A stretch of 64,000 nt of DNA, taken from the NCBI RefSeq assembly GCF_014266025.1, contig NZ_JACMYC010000002.1:186001-250000 (forward strand). The letters run 5' to 3'. A program made the translations under genes and the position numbers. The notes under the pieces were generated by a model. The model had not been told where the DNA came from. It made no database searches and saw only the letters and a program-made list of their open reading frames with translations. This document shows positions 27,977-36,732 of the stretch, one piece after another (the stretch's first letter is position 1; the number at the start of each line of letters is the position of its first letter). Source of the DNA: Nocardioides deserti. Lineage in GTDB: Bacteria > Actinomycetota > Actinomycetes > Propionibacteriales > Nocardioidaceae.

Positions 27977-28993
27977 TCAGGCGCCGGCGGTCTGCACGGT
28001 CTCGGCAGCGACCTCGGCGTCGACGCGCGCCTGGGCCTCGGCCGGGGTCGAGGAGACGGTGTCGAGCGCGGCGAGGTAGCGCTCGGCGTCCAGCGCTGCG
28101 GCGCAGCCGGTGCCGGCGGCGGTGATCGCCTGCCGGTAGTGGTGGTCGACCAGGTCGCCTGCGGCGAAGACGCCCGGCAGGTTGGTGCCGGTCGAGGGGT
28201 GCTCGACGACGACGTACCCGTTGGGGTCGAGGTCCACCTGGCCCGTCAACAGCTCCGAGCGGGGGTCGTGGCCGATGGCGATGAACAGGCCGGTCGCGTC
28301 CATCCGCCGCGTCTCGCCGGTGACGGTGTCCTTGAGCGTGATGCCCTCGAGCCGATCGGCGCCGTGGATCTCCTCGACGACCGAGTTCCACTCGATCTCC
28401 AGCTTCGGGTCCGCGAACGCGCGGTCCTGCATGATCTTGGAGGCGCGCAGCTCGTCGCGGCGCACGATGAGGGAGACCTTGGAGCCGAAGCGGGTCAGGA
28501 ACGTCGCCTCCTCGATGGCGGAGTCGCCGCCGCCGACCACGGCGATGTGCTGCTCGCGGAAGAAGAAGCCGTCGCAGGTCGCGCACCAGGAGACGCCGCG
28601 GCCGGAGAGCTCGTCCTCGCGGGGCAGCCCGAGCTTGCGGTAGCCCGATCCGGTCGCGAGGATCACCGCCCGCGCGGTGAAGGTGCCGGTGGCGGTCTTG
28701 ACGACCTTCACGTCACCGGTCAGGTCGACCTCGACGACGTCGTCGGGGACCAGCTCGGCGCCGAACCGCTCGGCCTGGGCGCGCATCTCGTCCATGAGCG
28801 CGGGGCCCATGATGCCGTCGCGGAAGCCGGGGAAGTTCTCGACCTCAGTGGTGTTCATCAGGGCGCCGCCCGCCGTCACCGAGCCCTCGAAGACGAGGGG
28901 CTGCAGGCTGGCGCGTGCGGCGTACACCGCTGCGGTGTAGCCGGACGGGCCGGACCCGATGATGATGACCTGACGGGTTGCGGTGTCGGACAT
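27977..28993 (-). CDS. trxB: thioredoxin reductase
   Basis: The 338-residue flavoenzyme uses NADPH to reduce thioredoxin. The FAD-binding motif is [19 protein letters not shown] at the N-terminus, the redox-active disulfide is WCATCDG, and the NADPH motif is [14 protein letters not shown]-terminal tail of about 30 residues is Ala/Glu-rich. I chose the ATG at 28993; the open frame continues upstream over non-coding DNA. A SigR-type promoter sequence lies about 90-115 bases upstream. Confidence 0.96.
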   Translation of the reverse strand: MSDTATRQVIIIGSGPSGYTAAVYAARASLQPLVFEGSVTAGGALMNTTEVENFPGFRDGIMGPALMDEMRAQAERFGAELVPDDVVEVDLTGDVKVVKTATGTFTARAVILATGSGYRKLGLPREDELSGRGVSWCATCDGFFFREQHIAVVGGGDSAIEEATFLTRFGSKVSLIVRRDELRASKIMQDRAFADPKLEIEWNSVVEEIHGADRLEGITLKDTVTGETRRMDATGLFIAIGHDPRSELLTGQVDLDPNGYVVVEHPSTGTNLPGVFAAGDLVDHHYRQAITAAGTGCAAALDAERYLAALDTVSSTPAEAQARVDAEVAAETVQTAGA

Positions 28994-29054
28994 GAAGTCG
29001 ACGTCTCCTCGCGGTGCGGTGGCTGCCGGCGTCGCTCCCGCCGGCCGGGACAGT

Positions 29055-29071
29055 CCTCGAGCGGCTCGAGG
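29055..29071. repeat. short palindrome in the trxB leader
   Basis: Perfect 7-base arms CCTCGAG/CTCGAGG enclose CGG. It lies between the SigR-like promoter and the trxB start, so it could act in the RNA leader or as a protein-binding site. Confidence 0.4.
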
Positions 29072-29083
29072 TGCTCCTGCGTC

Positions 29084-29109
29084 AACCGATCGTAGGCGAG
29101 GGTTGTTCC
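29084..29109 (-). promoter_or_regulatory. SigR/SigH-type promoter for trxB-trxA
   Basis: On the minus strand GGAAC (complement of 29105-29109) and GTT (complement of 29084-29086) are separated by exactly 18 bases. This matches the thiol-stress consensus GGAAT-N18-GTT known for the trxBA operon of Streptomyces. It sits in the 136-base gap behind the anti-sigma gene. No SigR gene is in this window. Confidence 0.6.
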
Positions 29110-29129
29110 GCGCCACGGGTCAGTCGGGG

Positions 29130-29975
29130 TCAGCCGGCGGGCAGCGTCGTGGAGCGCAGGGTCTCGCCGGTGCCGCACTGGAGCAGGTCGGCCACCTGGC
29201 TGTCGCCCGCGGGAGCCCGGAAGACCAGCACGTGCGGCTCGTCGTCGTAGAGGACGGGCACCGCGACGCCCGCACCCCAGTCGGCGGGCGTGCACTCGAA
29301 GAACGCGAGGTCGGGCTTCGTGCCGCCCCGGTCGCCGCGGCCGCGGTTCCCCCGGTCCTCGGTGCCGCGGTCGCCGCTGCGCGACCCGTCGACGACGTCC
29401 CGGGCGCGGAGGGCGTCGGCGGCGAACCGCTCGGACCGCACCCGGACGGGGCGCCCCGGCGGGGTGACGAAGGCGTTGAGCTCGGCGGCCTCCGGCGCCG
29501 GAGCGCTGGCGGCGGCATCTCCCTCCGAGGGCGCGTCGCCGGGGTCGACGAGAGAGCCGTCGGCGCCGCCGTCCTCGGTGAGTGTCCGCCCGGCAGCGTC
29601 GCCGGCGTCCGCAGCGGCCTCGTCGTCGGCCGAGGTCGACCGCTCGGCCGCCTCCCGGTCCACGGACGCCGCGATCTCGTCGGCGTTGCTGCCGGCGTCG
29701 CTCCCGGCGCCGGGCAGGACCTGGCCGAGACCGAGCCCCACGACCGTGACCGCGGCAGCTGCGGCCAGCAGGCCGGCCGCCCGACGACGGCGGCGCACGG
29801 ACAGCTCGTCGACGGAGGAGGGGAGGGGCTCGCCCTCGGCGAGCTGGGCGAGCACGCGGTCGAGGCGGGTCGCGACGTCGACGGGCAGGGGCTCGACGTG
29901 CCGGGCGTCGGCGAGCCGGCGGCGCACCTCCTCCTCCCGGGGGTCGGGCCGGGGCTCGGTGTCGGGACGGGTCAT
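29130..29975 (-). CDS. putative anti-sigma factor of the SigM-like sigma
   Basis: The 281-residue protein has a cytoplasmic N-terminus of about 65 residues, one membrane helix (AAGLLAAAAAVTVVGLGLG), a long Asp/Glu/Ala-rich low-complexity linker, and a small extracytoplasmic domain with two cysteines (FFECTPADWG and LLQCGTGE). No HxxxCxxC zinc motif is seen. Its start overlaps the sigma gene stop (ATGA) and it lies in the position of the SigM anti-sigma gene of mycobacteria, so I infer that it holds the sigma factor at the membrane. Confidence 0.7.
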   Translation of the reverse strand: MTRPDTEPRPDPREEEVRRRLADARHVEPLPVDVATRLDRVLAQLAEGEPLPSSVDELSVRRRRRAAGLLAAAAAVTVVGLGLGQVLPGAGSDAGSNADEIAASVDREAAERSTSADDEAAADAGDAAGRTLTEDGGADGSLVDPGDAPSEGDAAASAPAPEAAELNAFVTPPGRPVRVRSERFAADALRARDVVDGSRSGDRGTEDRGNRGRGDRGGTKPDLAFFECTPADWGAGVAVPVLYDDEPHVLVFRAPAGDSQVADLLQCGTGETLRSTTLPAG

Positions 29976-30706
29976 GGTGCACCTCCTCCGGTCGGTTCGT
30001 GGGGCTTCGGGACGGCGCTCGATCCTGTCAGGCCGGCCGGACCTGGGACGGGTGGGGGCGTCGTCGGGTTCCCTGCGGGTGTCCCGGGTCGCACCGGCCG
30101 CTCGAGCTCGAGCAGGTCCGCCAGCCGGGCCCGGCCGCGCGAGCACCGCGACTTCACGGTGCCGACGGCGCAGTCGAGCACGGCGGCCGCCTCCGCCACC
30201 GAGTAGCCCTCCATGTCGACCAGGACCAGCGCGGCCCGCTGCTCGAGAGGCAGCGTCGCCAGGGCCGCCAGCACCTCCCGCCGGCGCTCGCCGCGCACGC
30301 TGACCTCGGCCGGGTCCTCGGCGTCCGGACCCGCCGAGGAGCGCGAGCCGCGGTCGCCGTACTCCTCGAGGTCGTCGGGGAGGGTCTCGGTGCGCCGTAC
30401 CCGGGCGGCGCGCAGCCGGTCGAGGCAGGCGTTGACGACGACCCGGTGCAGCCAGGTGGTGACGGCGGCGTCGCCGCGGAACGAGCCGGCCCGGCGGTAC
30501 GCCGCCACGAGACCGTCCTGCAGGCCGTCGGCCGCGTCCTCGCGGTTGCCGGTGGTGCGCAGCGCGACCGCCCACAGCCGGTCGCGGTGGCGCGCGGCCA
30601 GCTCGCCGAACGCCGCGCGGTCGCCGGCGACGTGCGCGGCCAGCAGCTCGGCATCGGTCCGGTCGCCCTGGTCGGTGCGGTCGGTCGGGTCGGTCCGGCG
30701 GGTCAC
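29972..30706 (-). CDS. sigM: ECF RNA polymerase sigma factor, SigM-like
   Basis: The 244-residue protein shows region 2 (AALRTTGNREDAADGLQDGL in the form VALRTTGNREDAADGLQ) and region 4 (LPLEQRAALVLVDMEGYSV and the helix-turn-helix AEAAAVLDCAVGTVKSRCSR). Order and neighbours match sigM of mycobacteria, which lies between murJ/pseudokinase and trxB. The GTG start overlaps the pseudokinase stop (GTGA), and its own stop overlaps the anti-sigma start. The last 35 residues are a Pro/Gly-rich tail. It probably responds to envelope or redox stress, given the neighbours. Confidence 0.87.
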   Translation of the reverse strand: MTRRTDPTDRTDQGDRTDAELLAAHVAGDRAAFGELAARHRDRLWAVALRTTGNREDAADGLQDGLVAAYRRAGSFRGDAAVTTWLHRVVVNACLDRLRAARVRRTETLPDDLEEYGDRGSRSSAGPDAEDPAEVSVRGERRREVLAALATLPLEQRAALVLVDMEGYSVAEAAAVLDCAVGTVKSRCSRGRARLADLLELERPVRPGTPAGNPTTPPPVPGPAGLTGSSAVPKPHEPTGGGAP

Positions 30707-32619
30707 CCGCGCACCACGACCTCGCCGACCTCGCCGCGGTAGCCGCCCTCGACGGCGGGCAGCGAGGTCAGCCAGACGACGACGTACCGTCCGGTCACCG
30801 GCTCCTCCAGGGACACGCGGCCGCGCTCCTCGAGCGTGTCGCCGCCGGCGACGGCGAGGTCGCGGACCGCGGTCGGCTCGGTGTCGGAGACGTAGACCAC
30901 CACCTCGGTCGGGGCGCCGACCAGCGTCAGCTCGACCTGGGCGACCTCCTGGGCGGAGCCGAGGTCGAGGACGATGCCGACGCCGGTCTTGAGGCCGGCC
31001 GGACCGAGCTGCTGCTTGTAGGTCGCCGTCCGCCAGGTGCTCGCGGGGTCCCCGTCGGCGGCCAGCGGCGCGAGCTCGGGGTTCTCCACGCCGTCGCCGC
31101 CCTGCGGGTCGAGGTCGGTGACGCCCTGCACCGCGACCGTCGAGAGCGGTGCGGCGGTCGGGCTGGCGCTCTCGGTCGGGTCCTCCGCCCCCGTGCCGAG
31201 CGGTCCGCGTCCACGGCCGAGGTTGACGGCGACCACGGTCGCGAGCAGCACGGCGGCGCAGATGCCCAGCACGATCGCGAGCCGCATCCAGCGTCGGCCC
31301 GGGACCTCGTCGAGGGTGCCGGTGTCCTCGACGGCGGGGAGCGCGGTGCCGGTGCCCCGGCCGTCGCCGGTGTCCCAGGGCCAGTACGTCCCGTCGCCGG
31401 GCGCGCCGCCGGCGCCGGGGACGTCGGCGAAGGCGTGCGGCCCGGCGTCGCCGTGGCTCACCCCCGGCCGCGGCCGGCGGGCCGGGGCGCCGTCGGTGGG
31501 GTCGGGCGCGAAGAGCGGCCGGCTCGGCGGCTCCTCGAACGGCGGCGGGGGCGGCACCGGCTCGGTGCGGCGCTCCAGCCACGACACGTCGTCGGTCGCG
31601 TCGTCGAAGATCGGCAGGCCGGCCTCGGTCGGCAGGTCCGCGCGCGCCGGTTCGGGCCCGGGGCCGGGGGCAGGCTCGGGCTCGGACGGACCGGGGGGCT
31701 CGACGAGCTCGGTCTCCGCGTCCGGCTCGGGCTCGGGGGCATCGGGCTCGGACCGGGCGTCGTGGGGCACCACGTCGGGCACGGGCGGCAGCACGATCGT
31801 CGAGGGGAGGTTCACCTGCGGCGTGGACGCGGCCAGCGCCTCGGGCACGCCGGCGGGGTCGCCGACGAACTCCTCGAGGTACGCCGCGACGCCCCGCGCC
31901 GTGGTCACGTCGAGCAGGTCGCGCCGGGCGGCGTAGGGATTGAGCAGCGCCTCGCAGAGCGCGTCGAGAGGTCGGGGCACCCCGGCGCGCACCTGGCGCG
32001 GCCGCAGGACGTGCCCGTGCTCCTGGGGCGCCGGCGCCACCGCGGACGGCGAGACGCCCGCCCACTTGCCGGTGAGCGCGGCGTACAGCAGGCCGGCGAG
32101 GTCGGTGACGTCGGTGGCCGCGCCGTCGGCGGGCAGGCCGTGCAGCGCCGCGTCGACGCAGAGGCCGATGACCCGCACGTGGCCGGTGCGCTCGACGAGG
32201 ACGTTCTCGGGGACGAGGCGGCCGTGGGTCACGCCCGCCGCGTGGGACGTGGCGACGGCGTCGGCGACCTCGCCGACCAGCCAGGCGGCCTTGCGCGGGC
32301 TCAGCGGCCCGCTCGTGGCGAGGAGGATGTCGAGCGAGGTCCCCGAGCCCCACTCGTTGACGACGTAGCAGACGCCCTCGAGCCGCTCGGCGTCCAGCAC
32401 GCGCAGCACCCGGCGGTCCAGCACGGTCGCCGAGCGCCGGGCGGCGTCGATCAGGCCGGGCGCGCGGTCGTCGCCGGCGTCGATGACGTGGAGGGCGACG
32501 TGCCGCTCCAGCACCCGGTCGTGGGCCCGCCAGAAGCGGCCGCCGCGGCTCTCCGAGAGCAGGTCGACGAGGCGGTAGCGGTCGGCGAGGACGTCTCCTG
32601 GGCGTGCGGTCTGTGGCAC
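30703..32619 (-). CDS. membrane-anchored pseudokinase with C-terminal discoidin-like domain
   Basis: The 638-residue protein starts with a Ser/Thr-kinase fold (about residues 10-270) that lacks the catalytic residues: VAxK reads VALH, HRDxKxxN reads HGRLVPEN, and no DFG is present. A Pro/Glu/Asp-rich linker of about 170 residues leads to one membrane helix (about 440-463) and an extracytoplasmic domain resembling F5/8 type C (discoidin) folds. In mycobacteria a comparable pseudokinase is fused to MviN/MurJ and is bound by FhaA. Here it is a separate gene behind murJ. The GTG at 32619 follows GAGGAG; an in-frame GTG further upstream is possible. Confidence 0.8.
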   Translation of the reverse strand: MPQTARPGDVLADRYRLVDLLSESRGGRFWRAHDRVLERHVALHVIDAGDDRAPGLIDAARRSATVLDRRVLRVLDAERLEGVCYVVNEWGSGTSLDILLATSGPLSPRKAAWLVGEVADAVATSHAAGVTHGRLVPENVLVERTGHVRVIGLCVDAALHGLPADGAATDVTDLAGLLYAALTGKWAGVSPSAVAPAPQEHGHVLRPRQVRAGVPRPLDALCEALLNPYAARRDLLDVTTARGVAAYLEEFVGDPAGVPEALAASTPQVNLPSTIVLPPVPDVVPHDARSEPDAPEPEPDAETELVEPPGPSEPEPAPGPGPEPARADLPTEAGLPIFDDATDDVSWLERRTEPVPPPPPFEEPPSRPLFAPDPTDGAPARRPRPGVSHGDAGPHAFADVPGAGGAPGDGTYWPWDTGDGRGTGTALPAVEDTGTLDEVPGRRWMRLAIVLGICAAVLLATVVAVNLGRGRGPLGTGAEDPTESASPTAAPLSTVAVQGVTDLDPQGGDGVENPELAPLAADGDPASTWRTATYKQQLGPAGLKTGVGIVLDLGSAQEVAQVELTLVGAPTEVVVYVSDTEPTAVRDLAVAGGDTLEERGRVSLEEPVTGRYVVVWLTSLPAVEGGYRGEVGEVVVRG

Positions 32620-32693
32620 GGCCTCCTCATCCCCTTCGACCTCGAGCACCCGGGACGCCGACACCGCCCCCGGGTGCGGCCATCGTAGGACCG

Positions 32694-34427
32694 TCAGCGA
32701 CTGCGGGGGAGCGGAAGCCGCCGGGTGAGCGTGGCGACCACCGAGGTGACCTCCGTCAGCCGCAGCGCCCGGGCCACCGCGAGGAACACCGCGACGTCGA
32801 CGAGCACCACGACGAGCGCCCGCAGCACCGCCACGGCGTACGACGACTCGTCGCCCAGCACGTCCAGCAGCACCTTCGCCAGCCAGGCCGCCCCGGTCGA
32901 GACGCCGACCGTGATGGCCATCCGGACGGCGAACCGGACGAGGGCCGGCGTCTGCAGCCCGCCCAGCCGGCGCCGGAGCACGGCGTAGGACAGCAGGGCG
33001 CCGACGCCGTACGCCGCGGCGTACGCGAGCGCGAGGGCGGGCGCGGTGCCGGCGTCGTCGGTGGCGTGGACGAGGACCAGCGCGGCGAGCACGTTGGTGG
33101 CGCCGACGCCGCACTGGACGTAGAAGACGGTGCGCGTCTGCTCGAGGGCGTAGAAGCCGCGCAGCATCAGGTAGTGGACGGTGAAGAGCACCAGGCCGGG
33201 AGCGAACGCGGCGAGCGTGCCGATGTAGTTCTCGTAGGTCGCCGCCGCCGCGCCGAGGGAGATCACGCGCGCCAGCTCCGGCGCCAGGACCGGCAGCAGC
33301 GCGGCGAAGGGCAGCACGACGGCCAGCGCGGTGCGCAGCGTCGAGCTGAGCGAGCGCGCCAGGCCGCTGAGGTCGGCCTCGGCCGCGCGCCGCGAGAGCG
33401 TCGGGAGGATGGCGGTCGCCAGGGAGACCGTGATGACCGAGTGGGGGACCATCACGATGAGGAACGCCGCGGAGTAGACCGAGTAGCCGGTGGCGTCGGC
33501 GTCCCCGCTGGCCGTGCCCTGCGAGGCGAGACGGACGACGACGGTGTAGGCGACCTGGTTGACGATGACGAAGAGCACCGTCCACACGCCCAGGCGCAGG
33601 GTGTGGCCGAGACCGGTGCCGCGGAAGTCGAAGCGGGGGCGGAACCGGATGCCGGCCGCGCGCAGGTACGGCACCAGGATCAGCAGCTGGGCGACGATGC
33701 CGAGCGTCGAGCCGAGGCCGAGCACGAGCTCCTGGTCGCTGCTGTAGCCGGCGGTCAGCTCGGCGCCCTTCGCGGTGCCGTAGAGCAGGAGGTAGAGGCC
33801 GAGGAACAGCACCGAGATGACGTTGTTGGCGATCGGCGCCCACATCATCGGGCCGAAGCGGCCGCGGGCGTTGAGGATCTGCCCGACCAGCACGAACATG
33901 CCGTAGAAGAACACCTGCGGCAGGCACCAGCGGGCGAGGTCGACGACCGACTCCCGGGCGTCGGCGGGGACGGCGGGGTCGACGTACAGGTCCATCACCC
34001 AGGGCGCCGCGAGGACCAGCAGCACGGTGACGGCGCCGAGGAAGAGCGCCGCGAGCGTCACGACCCGGTTGGTGTACGCCTCGCCACGGTCGGCGTCGCT
34101 CTTGGTGGCCCGCACCAGCTGCGGGACGAGCACGGCGTTGAAGACGCCGCCCGCCAGCAGGATGTAGAGCATGTTCGGGATCGTGTTGGCGATGTTGAAG
34201 ACGTCGGCGTGCAGCAGGTTGCCGAGCGCCGCGGCCAGCAGGAGCGTGCGGGCGTAGCCGCTGAAGCGGCTGACGATCGTGCCGGCCGCCATCACCGCGC
34301 TGCTGGAGAGGATCGAGTGCTGCTCGTCGTCGGCCCGGCTGGTCCGCCGGTCGGTGTGCTGGCCGGTGTGCTGGCCGGTGTGCTGGTCGGTCCCGGTGGT
34401 GGTCCGGTCGGGGGTCTCGTCCGTCAT
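32694..34427 (-). CDS. murJ: lipid II flippase MurJ (MviN family)
   Basis: The 577-residue protein has about 14 membrane helices and moves lipid II across the membrane for cell-wall synthesis. Family motifs include GTIVSRFSGYARTLLLAAALG near the N-terminus (written here as overlapping parts GTIVSRFSGYARTLLL), the FNIANTIPNMLYILLAGGV loop and MVPHSVITVSLATAILP. The cytoplasmic N-terminus of about 35 residues contains three QHTG repeats. The ATG overlaps the DUF6049 stop (ATGA). Unlike the mycobacterial homologue it ends after the membrane part, with the pseudokinase encoded next door. Confidence 0.95.
   Translation of the reverse strand: MTDETPDRTTTGTDQHTGQHTGQHTDRRTSRADDEQHSILSSSAVMAAGTIVSRFSGYARTLLLAAALGNLLHADVFNIANTIPNMLYILLAGGVFNAVLVPQLVRATKSDADRGEAYTNRVVTLAALFLGAVTVLLVLAAPWVMDLYVDPAVPADARESVVDLARWCLPQVFFYGMFVLVGQILNARGRFGPMMWAPIANNVISVLFLGLYLLLYGTAKGAELTAGYSSDQELVLGLGSTLGIVAQLLILVPYLRAAGIRFRPRFDFRGTGLGHTLRLGVWTVLFVIVNQVAYTVVVRLASQGTASGDADATGYSVYSAAFLIVMVPHSVITVSLATAILPTLSRRAAEADLSGLARSLSSTLRTALAVVLPFAALLPVLAPELARVISLGAAAATYENYIGTLAAFAPGLVLFTVHYLMLRGFYALEQTRTVFYVQCGVGATNVLAALVLVHATDDAGTAPALALAYAAAYGVGALLSYAVLRRRLGGLQTPALVRFAVRMAITVGVSTGAAWLAKVLLDVLGDESSYAVAVLRALVVVLVDVAVFLAVARALRLTEVTSVVATLTRRLPLPRSR
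34353..34388 (-). repeat. three 12-bp tandem repeats in murJ
   Basis: Three copies of GGTGTGCTGGCC (last with one change) encode QHTG repeats in the cytoplasmic tail of MurJ. Slippage at this place would change tail length without a frameshift. Confidence 0.7.
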
Positions 34428-36688
34428 CCGGTCTCCTCCTCGCGGCGGGCGCGCCGGACGCTGCGGACCAGGCGCAGGGCGATCGTGCCGAAGAGCAGCA
34501 CCGCGCCGGCGCCCATGGCCACCCAGATGATCCCGCTGGCCTGGATCGAGCGGATCGAGAGCTCCTGGGCCGAGCCGAGCGGGGTGTGGCTGTCCTCGGG
34601 GTCCTCGGTGTGGTCGGTCAGGACCAGCCGGACCCGGTGCACGCCGGGCTCCCGCGTGGTGGCGTCGAGCAGCACGGAGACCCGCTGCCCGGCGCCGACC
34701 TCGATGGTCTCGGGCCCCTCGATCGAGATCGCCCCGGGGTCCTCGGTGACGGCTTGGATGCTGACCTCGACCGGCTCGTCGAGGCCGTTGACGACCGTGG
34801 CACCGAAGCGGCCGTTGGCGCTCGACAGCGCCACGCCCGGGGGTGCCTCGATCGTGACGCTCCCGAGGCGCTCCTCGATCCATCGCTGCGAGGCGCGCAG
34901 GGAGAGGCGGGTGGCGGTGAGGCGGCCGCGGGAGGAGTACGACACCGCGCCGAGCGCCTCGTCGGCGACCTCGGCCGCGACCCCGGTGTTGTCGCGCAGC
35001 ACGTGCTGGAGCACGTCGCCGGCGCTGATCAACGCCGCGGCCGTCTCGAAGGTCTCCGCGTCGACGCGGCGGGCCTCCTGCCGCTCGGGCAGGACCAGCT
35101 CGTTCGCCGCGACCACGGTGCCCTGCCGGTCGGCGGCCTCCGCGACGGTGCCCAGGTCGATCCAGTCCTCGGCGAGCCCGTCGAGGAAGCCGGTCGTCGA
35201 GGCGGGCGTCCAGCCGCTGGGCAGCTGCACCACCAGCGGCGTGCGGCCGGGCTGGAGCAGCCGCACCGCCGCCTCTGCGAGCATCCGCTGGCGCAGCGCG
35301 ACCGCCGCGAGCGGGTCGTCCGGGCCCGGGCCGCCCGAGGCCGCGCCGGAGGAGGTGACGACCAGGCGGCGACCGGCGACGGTGGCCACGCCGGGCGGGT
35401 CCTCGGGAAACATCCGGTCGGTGACGAGCAGCGTGTCATCGGGGTCGGTGGCCGGCAGCGCCGCCGGGTCGAGGTATCCGGTGGGCGAGCCGAGTCCCGG
35501 GCTGGTGCCGACCTCCCACGGGTCGGTGGCCTCCACGCTGCGCGCCCGGGCGCGGACCAGCAGGTCGGCGTCGGCGGCGGCCGCGCCGGCCACGTCGAGG
35601 TCGCCGTACGGCAGCGCGAGCACCTCGTCGCCCGCCATGGCGGAGCTGAGTCGGCCGAGCCAGGCCGAGGCGACCTCGGCCGCCTCCGCCTCCTCGGGGC
35701 TTGGCTCGTGCTCGTCGCCGGACGTCCGACCGCCCTGGCCGTCCTCGTCGTCCTGGTCGCCGTCGTCCTGGTCGCCGTCGTCCTGGTCGTCCTGGCCCTC
35801 CGGACCGGCGGACCCGCCGGCGCCGGGGGAGAATCCGACGTCGGGCTCGCCCGACGGCGCGATCGGGCGGCCGTCGACCGTGGGGGCCAGGGAGCGCGGC
35901 GGGTTGCCGTCGGCGAGGTCGCGCACCGCGTCGACCAGGGCCGGGTCGACCAGCCAGGTGACCGGCTGGTCGCCGGCAGAGGCGCCGAGGTCGACCAGCG
36001 AGCGGAGCGACCCGTCCGGGCTGAGGGTGCGTGCCCAGCCCTCGACGTCGGCCAGCGAGCCGTCGTCCTCCCGGGCCAGCGAGCGGCGCAGCGGGATGAC
36101 GACCGCGGCGGGGACCTCGCCGCGCGTGCTGGGAGGGACGAGCGGCAGGAACGTGCGGGCGCGGCCGTCGGCGCCGTCGATGCGGCCCGCCGGCGACTCC
36201 CCCAGGGCGTGGACGCCGAACCAGTAGACGCCGGCGGCGCTCACCGCGATGCGGTTGCGGGGCAGGCTCAGCTGGAACGGCGCGGACTCCCCGGGCTCCA
36301 GCGCGTCGACCTCGTCGCTGACCTCCACGACGCGGCCGCCGACCTCGATGTCGGCCGGGACCTCCGCGGCCTCGGCCAGCTGGGCGGCCGTCGTCATCGG
36401 GGTGGAGCCGACGAAGGGGTAGAGGCGGATGGCCGACCAGGTCTCGGTGCTGGTGTTGGTGACCTCGCCGGAGATCCGGACCGGGCCGCGCCGCGGGATC
36501 GCGCCGGGCGTGAGCGAGGTGATCGTCACCGCCAGCGGGGCGTCGTCGTCCGCCGCGAGGGCCGCAGCGGCGGCGGACGCTGCCGGCGCCGGCGGCGCGG
36601 TCGCGAGGCCCCCGGGGACCGCTGCCGCGGCGGCCAGCGCGAGGGCCGCAGCCGCCAGGGCAGGCCGCAGCGACCGGGGGCGAAGCAT
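34424..36688 (-). CDS. DUF6049 family exported membrane protein
   Basis: The 754-residue protein has an N-terminal signal sequence, a long extracytoplasmic part and one C-terminal membrane helix (about residues 710-735) with a basic end. It matches the DUF6049 family, found upstream of murJ in actinobacteria; the function is not known. An early strand-rich segment (VRISGEVTNTSTETWSAIRL) looks like an Ig-type fold, and a late segment is similar. A 30-residue Asp/Gln-rich insertion, partly from a DNA tandem repeat, lies near residue 290. Because it overlaps murJ by four bases, a role in wall export is likely but inferred. Confidence 0.82.
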   Translation of the reverse strand: MLRPRSLRPALAAAALALAAAAAVPGGLATAPPAPAASAAAAALAADDDAPLAVTITSLTPGAIPRRGPVRISGEVTNTSTETWSAIRLYPFVGSTPMTTAAQLAEAAEVPADIEVGGRVVEVSDEVDALEPGESAPFQLSLPRNRIAVSAAGVYWFGVHALGESPAGRIDGADGRARTFLPLVPPSTRGEVPAAVVIPLRRSLAREDDGSLADVEGWARTLSPDGSLRSLVDLGASAGDQPVTWLVDPALVDAVRDLADGNPPRSLAPTVDGRPIAPSGEPDVGFSPGAGGSAGPEGQDDQDDGDQDDGDQDDEDGQGGRTSGDEHEPSPEEAEAAEVASAWLGRLSSAMAGDEVLALPYGDLDVAGAAAADADLLVRARARSVEATDPWEVGTSPGLGSPTGYLDPAALPATDPDDTLLVTDRMFPEDPPGVATVAGRRLVVTSSGAASGGPGPDDPLAAVALRQRMLAEAAVRLLQPGRTPLVVQLPSGWTPASTTGFLDGLAEDWIDLGTVAEAADRQGTVVAANELVLPERQEARRVDAETFETAAALISAGDVLQHVLRDNTGVAAEVADEALGAVSYSSRGRLTATRLSLRASQRWIEERLGSVTIEAPPGVALSSANGRFGATVVNGLDEPVEVSIQAVTEDPGAISIEGPETIEVGAGQRVSVLLDATTREPGVHRVRLVLTDHTEDPEDSHTPLGSAQELSIRSIQASGIIWVAMGAGAVLLFGTIALRLVRSVRRARREEETG
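35747..35791 (-). repeat. three 15-bp tandem repeats in the DUF6049 gene
   Basis: Three copies of GTCGTCCTGGTCGCC (last copy one base different) encode the acidic QDDGD repeats. The reading frame is kept. Confidence 0.7.
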
Positions 36689-36695
36689 GCGGACG

Positions 36696-36724
36696 ACACT
36701 ATCCGTGTCGATCGGACCTAGAAT
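36696..36724. promoter_or_regulatory. divergent leaderless promoters of the DUF6049-murJ operon and pcnA
   Basis: On the minus strand TAGTGT (complement of 36696-36701) ends seven bases before the ATG at 36688. On the plus strand TAGAAT (36719-36724) ends eight bases before the GTG at 36733. The whole gap is 44 bases, so the two -10 boxes are back to back and polymerases would compete. Confidence 0.6.
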
Positions 36725-36732
36725 CGTCCCCC

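Noticed and set aside
32620..33927. Upstream continuation of the pseudokinase frame to 33927
   Set aside because: This part lies within murJ in another frame. The kinase fold starts just after 32619, where a GTG with GAGGAG is present.
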